Shown here in pieces: positions 8,195 through 18,356 of a DNA stretch of 46,786 nt. This DNA comes from Archaeoglobales archaeon (GTDB taxonomy: Archaea; Halobacteriota; Archaeoglobi; Archaeoglobales; Archaeoglobaceae). The notes below the pieces were generated by a model, which was not told the origin of the DNA, ran no database searches, and worked only from the letters and a program-made list of their open reading frames with translations. Every line of letters starts with the position of its first letter. The first letter of the stretch is position 1. The stretch covers positions 1 to 46,786 of the forward strand of contig JAAOZI010000036.1 of the NCBI GenBank assembly GCA_011605865.1, written 5' to 3'. The position numbers were made by a program, and so were the translations under genes.

Positions 8195-9387
8195 AAATGA
8201 TCTGTACAGCATGCTCCTGTTTATGTGATGATATAGAGCTCGAAGACGGAAAAATTTTGAATGCTTGTGAGAGAGGTTACAAGCACATTTCCGAATACAG
8301 GCAAAACAGGGCGAAGAACTCCGTGAATGGGAAGGAAGTAGATTTGGACAAAGCAATAGAGGCTGCAGCTGAAATTCTTAAATCTGCAAGTTCACCTGTT
8401 ATCTATGGAATGGATACGATAACAGTTGAGGCGCAGAAATTAGCGATAAAGATAGCCGAGAAGCTCGGAGGCTATATAGACGACAACTCCTCTTTTTGTC
8501 TTGGGGAATTCGTTGAGGCAATACTGAAAAAGGAAGTCCCATCGGCAACCCTTGATCAAGTCAGAGATTATGCGTACGTGATAATTTACTGGGGTACAAA
8601 CGTTTATCGAAGCCTTCCGAGGCATATGTCGAAGTACACATATTATCCAAGGGGAGCAAAAAGAAACAGGGGATATGATGAAGACAGGTTCCTTGTAGTA
8701 ATAGACATAAGGAAATCGGAGATAGCAAAGCTCGCGAAAAAGAATGCAAAGTTCATAAAAGTGGAAAACGATGTTGAGCTAGTGGAATCCTTTTTGAAAG
8801 CAGTTGAAGGAAAAGCATCCAAATACGATGTGGGCGGAGTAATAAGAGAGATGAAAAGAGCTGATTTTAACGTTGTTTTTGGAGGCCTCGGACTCAAATA
8901 TGGTCTGAAAGGCAACTATGGGCTGTTTTTTGAATTCATAAGAAAGATGAACGAAATAACTCCGCTATACTTCTTACCTTCTGGATTTCACTCGAATATG
9001 CGGGGATTTAATGAGACTCTTTTCGAGATCGTTGGAGCTGTTAACAAGTTCAGTTTTTCTGAAAAAAAGAGCGACAAAGCATTTGAATTTTCCGAATTAC
9101 TTAGGAGGAATGCTATAGACGCTGCCCTGATAATAGGCACCGATCCAGTCTCTTCTCTTCCATACGATGTCTCCAGAAATTTGATGGCGGTGAAAAAGAT
9201 AACTATCGATCCTAAGAACACACTGACTGCAAGCATATCAGAAGTTTCAATTCGATCTGCTTTATCGGGAATAGAATCTGGAGGGGAAATGGTCAGAAGC
9301 GATGGAGTTAGACAAAAGCTTAGACCTATCGAAAAAACTGAATACGACGATGTTTACATATTGAAGAAAATTTTGGAGGGATTGTAA
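8191..9387 (+). CDS. fwdB: Formylmethanofuran dehydrogenase catalytic subunit B
   Basis: A 398-residue pyranopterin subunit that reduces CO2 to, or oxidises, the formyl group of methanofuran with FwdA. In Archaeoglobus this is the terminal CO2-releasing step of the oxidative acetyl-CoA pathway. The N-terminal cluster site is C5TACSCLC with Cys26 (NACERGY). Cys103 in SSFCLGEF is the likely metal (W/Mo) ligand, a plain cysteine codon rather than selenocysteine. The start at 8191 is set by GGAGGG at 8185-8190 and the ATGA overlap with the upstream gene; a frame-open extension to 8107 is rejected. It is joined to fwdD by a one-base overlap (TAATG). Confidence 0.88.
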   Translation: MKMICTACSCLCDDIELEDGKILNACERGYKHISEYRQNRAKNSVNGKEVDLDKAIEAAAEILKSASSPVIYGMDTITVEAQKLAIKIAEKLGGYIDDNSSFCLGEFVEAILKKEVPSATLDQVRDYAYVIIYWGTNVYRSLPRHMSKYTYYPRGAKRNRGYDEDRFLVVIDIRKSEIAKLAKKNAKFIKVENDVELVESFLKAVEGKASKYDVGGVIREMKRADFNVVFGGLGLKYGLKGNYGLFFEFIRKMNEITPLYFLPSGFHSNMRGFNETLFEIVGAVNKFSFSEKKSDKAFEFSELLRRNAIDAALIIGTDPVSSLPYDVSRNLMAVKKITIDPKNTLTASISEVSIRSALSGIESGGEMVRSDGVRQKLRPIEKTEYDDVYILKKILEGL

Positions 9388-9734
9388 TGCTTCGCATTGC
9401 AAGGTTATTGAAGTTCGAAGCTCTTATTATTGTGGCAAGACATTCGGCCGAGCAGAAAGAAGCAGTTATCTATTTGAATCCTGAGTTTGCAAAAAGAAGC
9501 GGTATAAAGGAGGGTGATATCGTTTCAGTTGTAAAGGGTGATAGAAGGGTGAATTTGAAGGTGAAGCTCCTCGATACAGCTCCTGAGGATGGAGGAATAA
9601 TCCCGAATTCAATATTTGCAAGTTATTTGTCCGACTTCCAGAACTTTAAGAGTTTCAGGGCATATATAGAGATAGCCGAGGGCGGGGAAAGCAAAGTTGA
9701 AGACATACTCAAGATTGTGATGGACAAGAAGTAG
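9387..9734 (+). CDS. fwdD: Formylmethanofuran dehydrogenase subunit D
   Basis: A 115-residue molybdopterin-dinucleotide-binding barrel. Together with FwdB it forms the equivalent of one formate dehydrogenase alpha chain. The segment AVIYLNPEFAKRSGIKEGD and the following valine-rich strand VSVVKGDRRVNLKVKL are the typical dinucleotide-binding fold. The start codon shares one base with the fwdB stop. fwdA and fwdC, needed for a full complex, are not in the window and must lie elsewhere. The cluster ends here, followed by A/T-rich sequence before polC. Confidence 0.85.
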   Translation: MLRIARLLKFEALIIVARHSAEQKEAVIYLNPEFAKRSGIKEGDIVSVVKGDRRVNLKVKLLDTAPEDGGIIPNSIFASYLSDFQNFKSFRAYIEIAEGGESKVEDILKIVMDKK

Positions 9735-9774
9735 CCCCCAATCTTAAAAATAAAAAAGAAAGATCATAAATGCT

Positions 9775-12700
9775 TTGGAATACAAAAAGATTTTTTTATT
9801 AATGCTAAATTGCTTTATGCATCTGACGCTTGACAAATTTTTCCCAATCTTCGAAGTCGAGAAGGATGATCAATCTTGGAGGCTGAAAGACATTCAAAAC
9901 TATCATAAAAGTCTTATCGAGAAATTTGAGGAAGCCTACAAAATCGCTGAAGCGGCTAGAATTAAATGCCTTGATCCGGAACCAAAAGTCGAGATTCTGA
10001 TAGCAAAGGACATGGCGGAAAGGGTTGAAAAGCTCATCGGTTTTGAGGGAATCGCTGAAAGAATAAGGGAACTTGAAGAAAGTGGAGTTGCGAGAGATAA
10101 GATGTGTTTCATAATAGCGGATGAGATAATAGAGGGTAAATTTGGCAAAATGGACGTTTTAAGCGCGATAGACAAGGCCATAAGAACGGCTGTAGCAATA
10201 ATGACAGAAGGCGTTGTGGCGGCGCCGATAGAGGGAATCGCAAAAGTTGGAATCGACAAGAATTATGATGGCTCTAGTTTTCTGAAAGTTTATTACGCCG
10301 GGCCGATTAGGAGTGCAGGGGGAACCGCACAGGTAATATCGGTGCTAATAGCAGATTACGTTAGGAGAAAGCTTGGAATAGGAAGGTATATCCCAACTGA
10401 AGAGGAAATCCTAAGATACTGTGAAGAAATTCAGCTCTATAAGAGGGTAGCAAATCTTCAGTATTTGCCGACTGATGAGGAAATAAGGCTAATAGTGTCC
10501 AATTGCCCGGTATGCATTGATGGCGAAGCAACGGAAGACGTTGAAGTTTCTGGATACAGAAATCTACCCAGAGTTGAAACTAACAGGGTAAGGGGAGGGA
10601 TGGCACTTATAATTGCTGAAGGAATAGCTTTAAAAGCCCCAAAGCTTAAGAAAATGGTTGAGGAGCTTAAAATAGACGGCTGGGAGTGGCTCGAGAAATT
10701 AATTAAAAAGGAATCTGAAGAGGATGTTGATTTAAGGCCGAGAGCAAAATATTTGGCAGACATAGTAGCCGGCAGACCGGTTTTGAGTCACCCATCTAAA
10801 AAGGGTGGCTTTAGGCTTAGGTATGGAAGGGCACGGAATTCCGGATTCGCGACCGTTGGGATAAATCCGGCAACAATGATCCTAATAGACTTTATTGCGA
10901 TAGGGACCCAGATGAAAATAGAAAGACCGGGAAAGGCTGGAAGTGTTGTACCGGTAACGACAATTGAAGGTCCCACGGTTCGATTGAAAAATGGAGATGT
11001 TGTGAGAATAAATTCGGTAAAAGAAGCCCTCGAATTAAAGGGAGAAGTCGAGAAAATATTGGATCTTGGTGAAATTCTGATAAACTATGGCGACTTTCTT
11101 GAGAACAACCATCCACTGATTCCGGGAGCTTATTGTTACGAGTGGTGGGTGCAGGAATCAAAAATCGAGATTGAGGATCCGAGTGAGGAAGAAGCTCTTA
11201 AGCTTTGCGACGAGCTCAATGTTCCACTGCATCCAAAGTGGACGTATCTTTGGCATGATATAAGCATAGAGGAATACTGTTATCTCAGAGATTTCATAAG
11301 CGAGCGAGGGAAAATAGAAGGACAGGGGAGATTTCTGGTATTGCCAATGGATTCTAGAGCCAAGGAAATCCTTGAAAAGTTGCTAGTAGAGCACAAGGTT
11401 AGGGAAGAAATTGTAATCGAAAATTGGAAAGTTTTAACCCGCTGTCTTGGACTGGATCAGAAGTTGAGGAAATTTGGAGAGATAAAGGGCAACAACGTTC
11501 TTGAGATAATTAGAAACGTTTCTGGACTGATAGTTAGAGAAAAAGCCCCTTCAAGAATCGGGGCAAGAATGGGAAGACCTGAAAAAGCCAAGGAACGTAA
11601 AATGAGCTCCCCACCTCACATTCTATTTCCGATAAGCTTTGCTGGTGGAAAAACGAGGGACTTAAAGAGCGCACTTGAACACTCGGACGGAATATCGAAG
11701 GGAGAAGTTGAGGTAGAAGTTGCCTTGAGGATTTGCACAAGCTGTGGAAAGGAGAACTTCTGGCTGAAATGCGAGTGCGGCGGAATAACTCAACAGGTAT
11801 ATTATTGCCCAAAGTGTAAATCAAAGACCGGTTCGGAGAGGTGTAGATGTGGCTCTGAAACTAGGGGATATTCGAGAAGAGTTGTTGATATTAGGAAACT
11901 GTATGATGATGCACTCAAAAGGCTAGGGGAATACGACAGCCTAGAACTTGTGAAAGGTGTTATCGGTTTAACTTCGAAAAATAAGATTCCAGAAAGAATA
12001 GAAAAGGGAATACTTAGAGCAAAACATGATGTCTACGTTTTCAAAGATGGAACGATTAGGTATGACATGACAGATCTACCGCTGACCCATTTCAGGCCGA
12101 GAGAAATAGGCGTCAGCGTCGAGAGACTCAGAAATCTTGGGTACACAAGAGATTACATGGGTAGAGAACTCAAGAGTGAGGATCAGATTTTGGAGCTTAA
12201 GCCTCAGGACATAATCATCTCTAAAGAGTGCGCCGAATACCTTTGTAAAGTTGCGAGATTTATCGATGACTTGTTGACAAAGTTTTACGGTCTCGAGCCT
12301 TACTACAGGGTCGAAAAGCCGGAGGATCTGGTAGGCCATTTGGTAATCGCATTGGCACCACATACGTCCGCCGGTGTTCTCGGGAGAATAATAGGATTTG
12401 CGGATATCCTTGCTTGTTATGCTCATCCCTATTTCCATGCTGCAAAGAGAAGGAATTGCGATGGGGATGAAGATTGTGTGATGTTACTTCTAGATGGTCT
12501 AATAAATTTCTCGAGACATTTCCTGCCCGAAAAGAGAGGAGGTCAAATGGATGCCCCCCTTGTTTTGACAACAATAGTAGATCCGAGAGAGGTGGATAAA
12601 GAAGTCCACAACATGGACATAGTATTCCGCTATCCGCTGGAATTTTACAACGCAACTCTGCGGTTTGCAAATCCAAAAGAATGCGAGGAGATGGTTGAGA

Positions 12701-13200
12701 AGGTGAAGGATAGGCTCAAGGATGATTCGAGGTTTTTCGATCTCGGATTCACTCACGACACAGACATAACGCTCGGGGTCAAGGAAAGTGCTTACAAAAA
12801 GTTAAAGACGATGAATGAGAAAGTCGAAAAGCAGATGGAAATAGCCAGAAAAATATCCGCGGTTGACGAGGATGATGTAGCTGAAAGAGTTATCACAATT
12901 CACTTTCTTCCAGACATTATTGGCAATTTGAGGGCTTTTTCGAGACAGGAGTTTCGATGTGTTAACTGCAATGAGAAATATAGAAGGATCCCACTAAAAG
13001 GCAAATGCAGAAAATGCGGCGGAAATTTAACGCTCACCGTCCATAGCAGTTCCATAGTGAAGTACTTGGACATATCTAAGAAATTATGTGAAAACTACAA
13101 GGTCTCGGAATACACAAGACAGAGGTTAAAGTTAATAGAGCACGAAATAAGGTCGCTATTCGAGCAAAAGCAAATCACGCTTTCTGATATACTCTCCTGA
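9775..13200 (+). CDS. polC: DNA polymerase D large (catalytic) subunit DP2
   Basis: This is the replicative euryarchaeal PolD catalytic subunit, 1141 residues as drawn from TTG 9775; ATGs at 9802 and 9817 are plausible starts. Family features are ARIKCLDPEPKVEI near the N-terminus, GPIRSAGGTAQVIS, and a zinc site CPVC (about residue 243). A long zinc-rich segment follows (CTSCGKENFWLKCECGG, then CPKC and CRCG, about 650-700). The catalytic aspartate motif NCDGDED is at about 894-900, and a C-terminal CVNC...CRKC finger at about 1062-1085. The intein that often splits this gene at the catalytic motif is absent. The 3' end overlaps prs tail-to-tail by 26 bases. Confidence 0.93.
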   Translation: MEYKKIFLLMLNCFMHLTLDKFFPIFEVEKDDQSWRLKDIQNYHKSLIEKFEEAYKIAEAARIKCLDPEPKVEILIAKDMAERVEKLIGFEGIAERIRELEESGVARDKMCFIIADEIIEGKFGKMDVLSAIDKAIRTAVAIMTEGVVAAPIEGIAKVGIDKNYDGSSFLKVYYAGPIRSAGGTAQVISVLIADYVRRKLGIGRYIPTEEEILRYCEEIQLYKRVANLQYLPTDEEIRLIVSNCPVCIDGEATEDVEVSGYRNLPRVETNRVRGGMALIIAEGIALKAPKLKKMVEELKIDGWEWLEKLIKKESEEDVDLRPRAKYLADIVAGRPVLSHPSKKGGFRLRYGRARNSGFATVGINPATMILIDFIAIGTQMKIERPGKAGSVVPVTTIEGPTVRLKNGDVVRINSVKEALELKGEVEKILDLGEILINYGDFLENNHPLIPGAYCYEWWVQESKIEIEDPSEEEALKLCDELNVPLHPKWTYLWHDISIEEYCYLRDFISERGKIEGQGRFLVLPMDSRAKEILEKLLVEHKVREEIVIENWKVLTRCLGLDQKLRKFGEIKGNNVLEIIRNVSGLIVREKAPSRIGARMGRPEKAKERKMSSPPHILFPISFAGGKTRDLKSALEHSDGISKGEVEVEVALRICTSCGKENFWLKCECGGITQQVYYCPKCKSKTGSERCRCGSETRGYSRRVVDIRKLYDDALKRLGEYDSLELVKGVIGLTSKNKIPERIEKGILRAKHDVYVFKDGTIRYDMTDLPLTHFRPREIGVSVERLRNLGYTRDYMGRELKSEDQILELKPQDIIISKECAEYLCKVARFIDDLLTKFYGLEPYYRVEKPEDLVGHLVIALAPHTSAGVLGRIIGFADILACYAHPYFHAAKRRNCDGDEDCVMLLLDGLINFSRHFLPEKRGGQMDAPLVLTTIVDPREVDKEVHNMDIVFRYPLEFYNATLRFANPKECEEMVEKVKDRLKDDSRFFDLGFTHDTDITLGVKESAYKKLKTMNEKVEKQMEIARKISAVDEDDVAERVITIHFLPDIIGNLRAFSRQEFRCVNCNEKYRRIPLKGKCRKCGGNLTLTVHSSSIVKYLDISKKLCENYKVSEYTRQRLKLIEHEIRSLFEQKQITLSDILS

Positions 13201-14020
13201 TGTGATCGGCGATTATTTTGGCAACACTTATCTTAGAGAATATCCTTTCAATTGTGTCAGTTGCAACGATGTCTTCAATGCCACATGAGAAAAGCTTGAC
13301 TGCAGCAAAGTCCGCAAGAACGGCGTGAACGCATGCGCATTCAACTCTTTTTGCTCCAAGTTCGTATAATTTCTTTGCGGCCTCTACTACTGTTCCTCCG
13401 GTTGATATTATGTCATCTACAATCAATACAGTCTTTCCATTTACTTCCACATTCTTCGGAAATATTTCGACTGTTTGTGCATCAATTCTTTTCTTTTCGA
13501 GCCAATCCCAGTCTGCATTTGCAATACTTGCAGCAACTTTAACTCTCTCCGCGGAACCTTTATCAGGAGAAATCATAACAACGTCTCTCCCCCTGAAATG
13601 CTCACCAATAAGGGGCATGGCATCTAAATCAAAAAGCTTTCTGAACTTTTCTTTGGCTCTTTCGCTGTGGATATTTACAGTCAGAATCCCCTCAACTCTC
13701 TCCTCAAGCATTTTTGCGACAGCCCTTATGCTTACTGCTTCCCCTTCAAGAAATTCCCTGTCCTGTCTTGCATAACCCATGTATGGAGCGATGAGGAAAA
13801 TGTCCCCTTTCAGGGCATCGAAAATTAGGTTAATTAGGATAATATCGTCGTTTGAGTTAATACTCGAAATTACCAAATGATTGCTTTCATCGCTCTCAAC
13901 TCTAACGTATAGCTCTCCATCCGGAAATTTCTTGAAGTGGGTTTTTGCGAGTTTCAAACCGAGAATTTCGGCCACTCTCTTTCCTAGCATGGGTGAAGAG
14001 GGTGTCAGGATTAGGTCCAT
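13175..14020 (-). CDS. prs: Ribose-phosphate pyrophosphokinase (PRPP synthase)
   Basis: A 281-residue enzyme making PRPP from ribose-5-phosphate and ATP, feeding nucleotide, histidine and tryptophan synthesis. Visible motifs are FPDGELYVRV, the ATP loop APYMGYARQDREF, VNIHSE, and the PRPP-binding site VLIVDDIISTGGTV. The short archaeal form lacks the bacterial allosteric extension. The start is ATG 14020, with a TATA-like ATATTTTTATAAG at about 14031-14043 on the minus strand. It overlaps the polC 3' end. Confidence 0.93.
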   Translation of the reverse strand: MDLILTPSSPMLGKRVAEILGLKLAKTHFKKFPDGELYVRVESDESNHLVISSINSNDDIILINLIFDALKGDIFLIAPYMGYARQDREFLEGEAVSIRAVAKMLEERVEGILTVNIHSERAKEKFRKLFDLDAMPLIGEHFRGRDVVMISPDKGSAERVKVAASIANADWDWLEKKRIDAQTVEIFPKNVEVNGKTVLIVDDIISTGGTVVEAAKKLYELGAKRVECACVHAVLADFAAVKLFSCGIEDIVATDTIERIFSKISVAKIIADHIRRVYQKA

Positions 14021-14094
14021 AAAAAGTGTAGACTTATAAAAATATTTTTCTCTAATTCGATACTGACCAGTTTTTAACTATAAATTTTATAAAA

Positions 14095-14838
14095 TTATCG
14101 CTTTTTGAGCATTTCAAGCATTTCGACGGGAATTGGCAGTATTATAGTGGTATTCTTTTCAGCGGCAACTTCATTAAGCGTTTGCAGGTATCTAAGAAAC
14201 AGAGCACCCTCGCTCTTTGCGAGAACTTCAGCCGCCTCTTTTAATTTCATTGCTGCCTGATATTCTCCTTCGGCTCTTATTATCTTTGACCTTCTTTCCC
14301 TTTCAGCCTCGGCTTGCATTGCCATCACCCTTCGCATTTCTTCGGGCAGTTCTACGTCTTTTATTTCAACGGCTGTAACCTTTATACCCCAAGAACTGGT
14401 AGCTTCATCTATTATCTGCTGGATCTTAATATTCAACTTATCCCTTTCCGAAAGAACTTCGTCAAGTTCTGCTTGGCCGATTATGCTTCTGAGCGTTGTT
14501 TGTGCGATCTGGGCGGTTGCATATTTGTAATCATAAACTTCCGTTACGGCTTTAGTCGGATCTACAACCCTGTAGTAGACTACTGCATTTACTTTCACGG
14601 TAACGTTATCCTTGGTCACAACTTCTTGTGGCGGGACGTCGTAGGTTACTGTTCTCAAATCAACTTTCATCATACTATCAGCGAGTGGCAATATGAAGAA
14701 AAGTCCGGGTCCTTTTGCCCCAACCAGCCTTCCAAGTCTGAAAATAACTCCTCTTTCGTATTCCTTGACTATTCTGATTGATGAAATGAAAAAGATCAGC
14801 AATATAAGCAATATACCCCAGTAATACCAGGCTACCAT
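14095..14838 (-). CDS. Stomatin-like SPFH-domain membrane protein
   Basis: A 247-residue slipin/stomatin homologue. A single N-terminal membrane segment (about residues 4-22, rich in L/I/F) is followed by the SPFH domain, with [20 protein letters not shown] and the [20 protein letters not shown] core. An alpha-helical coiled region ([19 protein letters not shown]) comes next. Such proteins oligomerise at membranes and usually pair with an NfeD protein cleaved by a membrane protease. No nfeD gene is adjacent here, since downstream is prs and upstream a methyltransferase on the same strand. Function beyond membrane scaffolding is unknown. Confidence 0.85.
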   Translation of the reverse strand: MVAWYYWGILLILLIFFISSIRIVKEYERGVIFRLGRLVGAKGPGLFFILPLADSMMKVDLRTVTYDVPPQEVVTKDNVTVKVNAVVYYRVVDPTKAVTEVYDYKYATAQIAQTTLRSIIGQAELDEVLSERDKLNIKIQQIIDEATSSWGIKVTAVEIKDVELPEEMRRVMAMQAEAERERRSKIIRAEGEYQAAMKLKEAAEVLAKSEGALFLRYLQTLNEVAAEKNTTIILPIPVEMLEMLKKR

Positions 14839-14873
14839 GGCTATAAACCTCTACATGCTTTATAAATTTTTGC

Positions 14874-15848
14874 TCAGGGATGTTTTGCGAGTATTATCAC
14901 ATAGTCTTCTTCAATTATCCTGATTATTTTAAAGCCGACCTTTTCCAGTTCTTTGATATACTCTTCCAAGCTTAAATCACCTCTGAAAGAAAAACTCTTG
15001 AAATTCTTTTCAAGCTTTTCGAAGCTCCACAAGTTCCATTCAAAATCTCTCACGCTAAAATCTTCCTTTGGGAAATATTGTCTATTTACATATATTCCCC
15101 CAGGTTTTAAGGCATGGTATATCTTTGGAATGAGTTCCGCTTTTTTGCCTCCAGGATTGAAAGAAGAAAAAATTATATCAAAATTCGTCCCAATCGGATC
15201 TCTGAAAAAATCTCCTGGAATGAATTCAATTCTTTCTGCTCCAATTTCTTTTAAAAAGCTTTTTGCGACTTCAATAACTTTTGGAAGATCAAAAACAAAT
15301 GCCTTCAAATTTTTGTTTAGGAGTGTGAAAGCATATGCATAAAGACCATGCCCTCCTCCTAAGTCGAGCAACCTTTCAGCTTTTTTGAACTCCTCAAGTT
15401 CTGAAATTAAATTTACAACTTTGATGTCCCCAAGAAGTGCAAATTTTCCAAGAGAGATAATTCTGTTCCTGAAAAACTCTTCTTCACTCCTTTTCGTTCC
15501 TTTTAGGGCTTTTTCAAGATTCAGCCAGATATCTATTTCTTTAAGTTTTTCCTCTAGAAGTTCTCCAATTGAAAGCTTGGATTTGAAAAGTATTCTGCAG
15601 ATATTTGAGATTTTGAATTTCTCACTTCCCTCAACCAAGCCTCTAGATTTCAAAAAATATATTAGAGCTTTTGTGGCCAATAAGTCGAAGCCGAAATGAT
15701 TTGAAACCTCTTCAATTCTCCTTTCACTTTCAAGGAAGTCAAAGAGCTTTGAACGATAGCAGAAAGCGATTATCGCAAAGGTTTTGAAGTCTTCCATTTT
15801 AAGAGAATTCTTCAACCAGTTAAGATTTTCTCGCAAGAATTCTTCCAT
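14874..15848 (-). CDS. SAM-dependent O-methyltransferase-family protein
   Basis: A 324-residue protein. Residues 15-100 form a winged-helix dimerisation domain (KALIYFLKSRGLVEGSEKF). Residues 150-320 form a Rossmann methyltransferase domain with motif I RLLDLGGGHGLYAYAF, the acidic loop VFDLPKVIEVAK, FIPGDFF and the post-motif HALKPGGIYVNRQYF. This matches the O-methyltransferase (acetylserotonin-MT-like) family. The substrate is unknown. The start is ATG 15848 (MEEFLREN); the frame stays open 22 codons upstream, but that extension runs into the divergent icd promoter. Confidence 0.78.
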   Translation of the reverse strand: MEEFLRENLNWLKNSLKMEDFKTFAIIAFCYRSKLFDFLESERRIEEVSNHFGFDLLATKALIYFLKSRGLVEGSEKFKISNICRILFKSKLSIGELLEEKLKEIDIWLNLEKALKGTKRSEEEFFRNRIISLGKFALLGDIKVVNLISELEEFKKAERLLDLGGGHGLYAYAFTLLNKNLKAFVFDLPKVIEVAKSFLKEIGAERIEFIPGDFFRDPIGTNFDIIFSSFNPGGKKAELIPKIYHALKPGGIYVNRQYFPKEDFSVRDFEWNLWSFEKLEKNFKSFSFRGDLSLEEYIKELEKVGFKIIRIIEEDYVIILAKHP

Positions 15849-15917
15849 ATTTAATACAAAAATGCAGTTTTTAAAAAGTTTGTGAAAACATTTAAAATTC
15901 GACGAAGGAGTCATTGC

Positions 15918-17153
15918 ATGTTCGAAAAAGTTCGACCGCCTTCTGAGGGGGAGAAGATAGAGTATAAGGACGGAAAGCTTTTGGTTCCGAGAAACCCAGT
16001 AATACCCTACTTCGAAGGAGATGGAATCGGAAAAGACGTAGTTCCAGCCGCAATAAAAGTTTTGAATGCTGCGGTTGAGAAAATTGGGAAGGAAATAATA
16101 TGGTTTAAAGTTTATGCCGGTGAAGACGCGTATAAAATTTACGGAAATTATCTTCCTGAAGATACTCTGAATGCTATAAGGTATTACAGAGTCGCTCTGA
16201 AGGGGCCGTTAACAACTCCCGTCGGTGGAGGTTATAGGAGCCTTAATGTGACAATAAGACAGGTTCTTGACTTATATGCAAATGTCAGGCCGGTTTACTA
16301 CATAAAAGGAGTCCCAAGTCCGATAAAGCATCCTGAAAAAGTCAACTTTGTGATATTCAGGGAAAACACCGAGGACGTTTATGCCGGAATAGAATGGCCT
16401 AGGGGAAGTAGAGAGGCTTTAAAGCTAATAGAAATACTTAGAAGGGAATTTGGTGTAAGTATAAGGGAGGATTCCGGAATTGGTATAAAGCCAATCAGCG
16501 AATTTGCGACTAAGAGGCTTGTAAGGATGGCTATAAGATATGCGATAGAAAACGGGAGAAAAAGCGTAACTCTTGTACACAAAGGAAATATAATGAAGTA
16601 CACTGAAGGTGCTTTCAGAGACTGGGGATACGAGGTTGCAAAACAAGAATTTGGAGAGTTCTGCATAACAGAAGATGAACTGAACAGGGATTTTGCAGGT
16701 AAGCAGCCGGAAGGAAAGATAGTAATAAAAGACAGAATTGCAGACAACATGTTCCAGCAGATAATAACCAGAAGCGACGAATACGATGTCATAGCGTTAC
16801 CCAATCTGAACGGTGATTATCTTAGCGATGCCGCCGCCGCTCTGGTAGGCGGACTCGGAATTGCACCTGGAAGTAATATAGGAGACGGACTTGCTGTATT
16901 TGAACCCATTCACGGTTCAGCCCCAAAGTACGCTGGTCAGAACAAGGTAAATCCTACGGCCCAAATCCTTACTGGTGCTTTGATGCTTGAATATCTTGGC
17001 TGGAAAGAAGCCAGCGAGATGATAAAGAAAGCCGTTTCGATGACAATAGAACAGGGAATAGTGACATACGACTTGCACAGGCAGATTGGGGGGAAGCTTG
17101 TGGGGACTAGAGAATTTGCCGATGCGGTTATAGAAAATCTGAATTCTCTATGA
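15918..17153 (+). CDS. icd: Isocitrate dehydrogenase (NADP)
   Basis: A 411-residue enzyme converting isocitrate to 2-oxoglutarate and CO2. Motifs are [14 protein letters not shown], the isocitrate-binding [29 protein letters not shown] and [17 protein letters not shown]. The cofactor loop [12 protein letters not shown] has Lys-Tyr where NADP-specific enzymes do. The start at ATG 15918 is decided by GAAGGAG at 15904-15910; an upstream in-frame ATG at 15882 lacks one. Archaeoglobus has an incomplete TCA cycle in which this enzyme supplies 2-oxoglutarate for biosynthesis. The stop overlaps the next gene as ATGA. Confidence 0.95.
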   Translation: MFEKVRPPSEGEKIEYKDGKLLVPRNPVIPYFEGDGIGKDVVPAAIKVLNAAVEKIGKEIIWFKVYAGEDAYKIYGNYLPEDTLNAIRYYRVALKGPLTTPVGGGYRSLNVTIRQVLDLYANVRPVYYIKGVPSPIKHPEKVNFVIFRENTEDVYAGIEWPRGSREALKLIEILRREFGVSIREDSGIGIKPISEFATKRLVRMAIRYAIENGRKSVTLVHKGNIMKYTEGAFRDWGYEVAKQEFGEFCITEDELNRDFAGKQPEGKIVIKDRIADNMFQQIITRSDEYDVIALPNLNGDYLSDAAAALVGGLGIAPGSNIGDGLAVFEPIHGSAPKYAGQNKVNPTAQILTGALMLEYLGWKEASEMIKKAVSMTIEQGIVTYDLHRQIGGKLVGTREFADAVIENLNSL

Positions 17154-18091
17154 TTCAGATTTACGGTGCAGGTGTTGCGGGTACTTTTCTTTATTACATT
17201 TTAACCAAAAATGGATACAGGTGCTCAATTTTTGACTTTAGAAAATCTCCAGACTGTAGGTGTGGTTGGGGGATTGCCTACAAAGAAGCCAAGGATCTCT
17301 ATTCCGAAATAGATCTTGACCTGGATGAATTCATTCTCACAGTGCCGGAAAAAGTTTTTGTAAACGGTGTTGAATTTAAGAACAGAGGAATAGCGATTTT
17401 TGACAAGATTGGACTCCTCTCGGAACTTTGGAAAGGATTTGTGTTCAGGGAGGAGAATGCTAAGATAATAGTGGATGCGACAGGCTCTTCAAGAGCTTTT
17501 TTGCCAAAAATAGACGGAGACAGGGTTGTGCCGACACTTCAGTTTAAGGAAAGACAGAGGATTGATGAAAACATTTACATCTATTTCGAAAGGCACGGAT
17601 ATGCCTGGGCTTTTCCCCTCGGCGACGAGTGGCATATAGGGGCCGGAAGCGTGTGTGAGGAAAAAATACCTTATTTAATAAAGAAGCTGAGGCAGAGCTA
17701 CGGCTTAGAAGAGGCTGAGAGCAGTTGCAGTTGCAGGGCTAAGATAAGAATGCTACCCCCTTCAAGGTGTAAACCCTTCGTGAGCAATAACATAGTAGGA
17801 GTAGGGGAGGCAATTGGTTGCGTTAGCGGAGCCGGGGAAGGAAACGTTCCCGCATTGAAAAGCGCAAAAATTCTTTTTCAGTGTCTTGAGAATCTGGAGG
17901 AATACGAAAAAAGAATCCTGAAAGAGCTAGGATGGATTGAAAGGGAGCAGAAGTTTTTGGATAGCGTATTGAGAGGTTTTCCAGCCTTTCATTTACTGTT
18001 TAGAATAATTCTACACGAAAACAAGAGGCTTGTAAGGCATTCAATTTTCGACTTTCTCCGGATTTTTATAGCCGGAAAACCTCGCCCTTGA
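17150..18091 (+). CDS. FAD-dependent oxidoreductase of the geranylgeranyl reductase-like group
   Basis: A 313-residue flavoprotein. It starts with the dinucleotide-binding motif [15 protein letters not shown]. Later segments are [28 protein letters not shown] and [20 protein letters not shown], the pattern of the geranylgeranyl reductase/halogenase-like FAD family. Relatives saturate isoprenoid lipids, but the substrate here is not readable, and the protein is shorter than typical (about 380-400 residues). It is translationally coupled to icd by an ATGA overlap. The last codons and stop (KPRP-stop) fall in a hairpin, CCTCGCCCTTGAGGG, that resembles the transposon ends elsewhere in the window. 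The C-terminus may therefore have been altered by an insertion. Confidence 0.7.
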   Translation: MIQIYGAGVAGTFLYYILTKNGYRCSIFDFRKSPDCRCGWGIAYKEAKDLYSEIDLDLDEFILTVPEKVFVNGVEFKNRGIAIFDKIGLLSELWKGFVFREENAKIIVDATGSSRAFLPKIDGDRVVPTLQFKERQRIDENIYIYFERHGYAWAFPLGDEWHIGAGSVCEEKIPYLIKKLRQSYGLEEAESSCSCRAKIRMLPPSRCKPFVSNNIVGVGEAIGCVSGAGEGNVPALKSAKILFQCLENLEEYEKRILKELGWIEREQKFLDSVLRGFPAFHLLFRIILHENKRLVRHSIFDFLRIFIAGKPRP

Positions 18092-18356
18092 GGGTGTGGG
18101 GATGGAAAGCTTAAATAAATAAACATGTAAAAATTGCAGATGCGGATATGTTGCCCAAGTCAATGGAAAGGAGTTCAGATGCCCGAAATGCGGGCTTGTT
18201 TACAACAGGGATTTGAATGCATGCATAGACATAGCCCATGCCTTAACGAGGGGCATGGGATGGGGGAGCTTGACTTTGAACCAGCAGATGAGGCTGGAGG
18301 CGCAAAACCCTCTTAAAGCTGGAAGCCTTTCCCTTCAGAGCGGGGAGGAAGGTCAG
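18069..18356 (+). mobile_element. TnpB relic flanked by two transposon-end hairpins
   Basis: From 18132 the plus strand reads a TnpB zinc finger (CRCGYV, then CPKCGLVYN). It is followed by the third RuvC motif RDLNACIDIAHALTRGM and the tail SLTLNQQMRLEA, with no stop before the next gene. An end hairpin plus GGGGAGGAAGGTCAG (18318-18356) closes it. A second end-like hairpin (CTCGCCCTTGAGGGTGTGGGG) lies at 18081-18101. Only the last ~75 codons of a ~400-codon TnpB survive, so the element is dead. A TATA-like TTAAATAAAT at 18111-18120 may now drive the downstream gene. Confidence 0.75.

Noticed and set aside
8491-8502. Selenocysteine at the FwdB metal site
   Set aside because: The position is an ordinary TGT cysteine codon in a continuous frame.
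12260-12756. Open frames of 85-138 codons antisense to polC
   Set aside because: They lie inside a well conserved catalytic region of PolD and have no family features; the open frames follow from the codon use of the sense gene.
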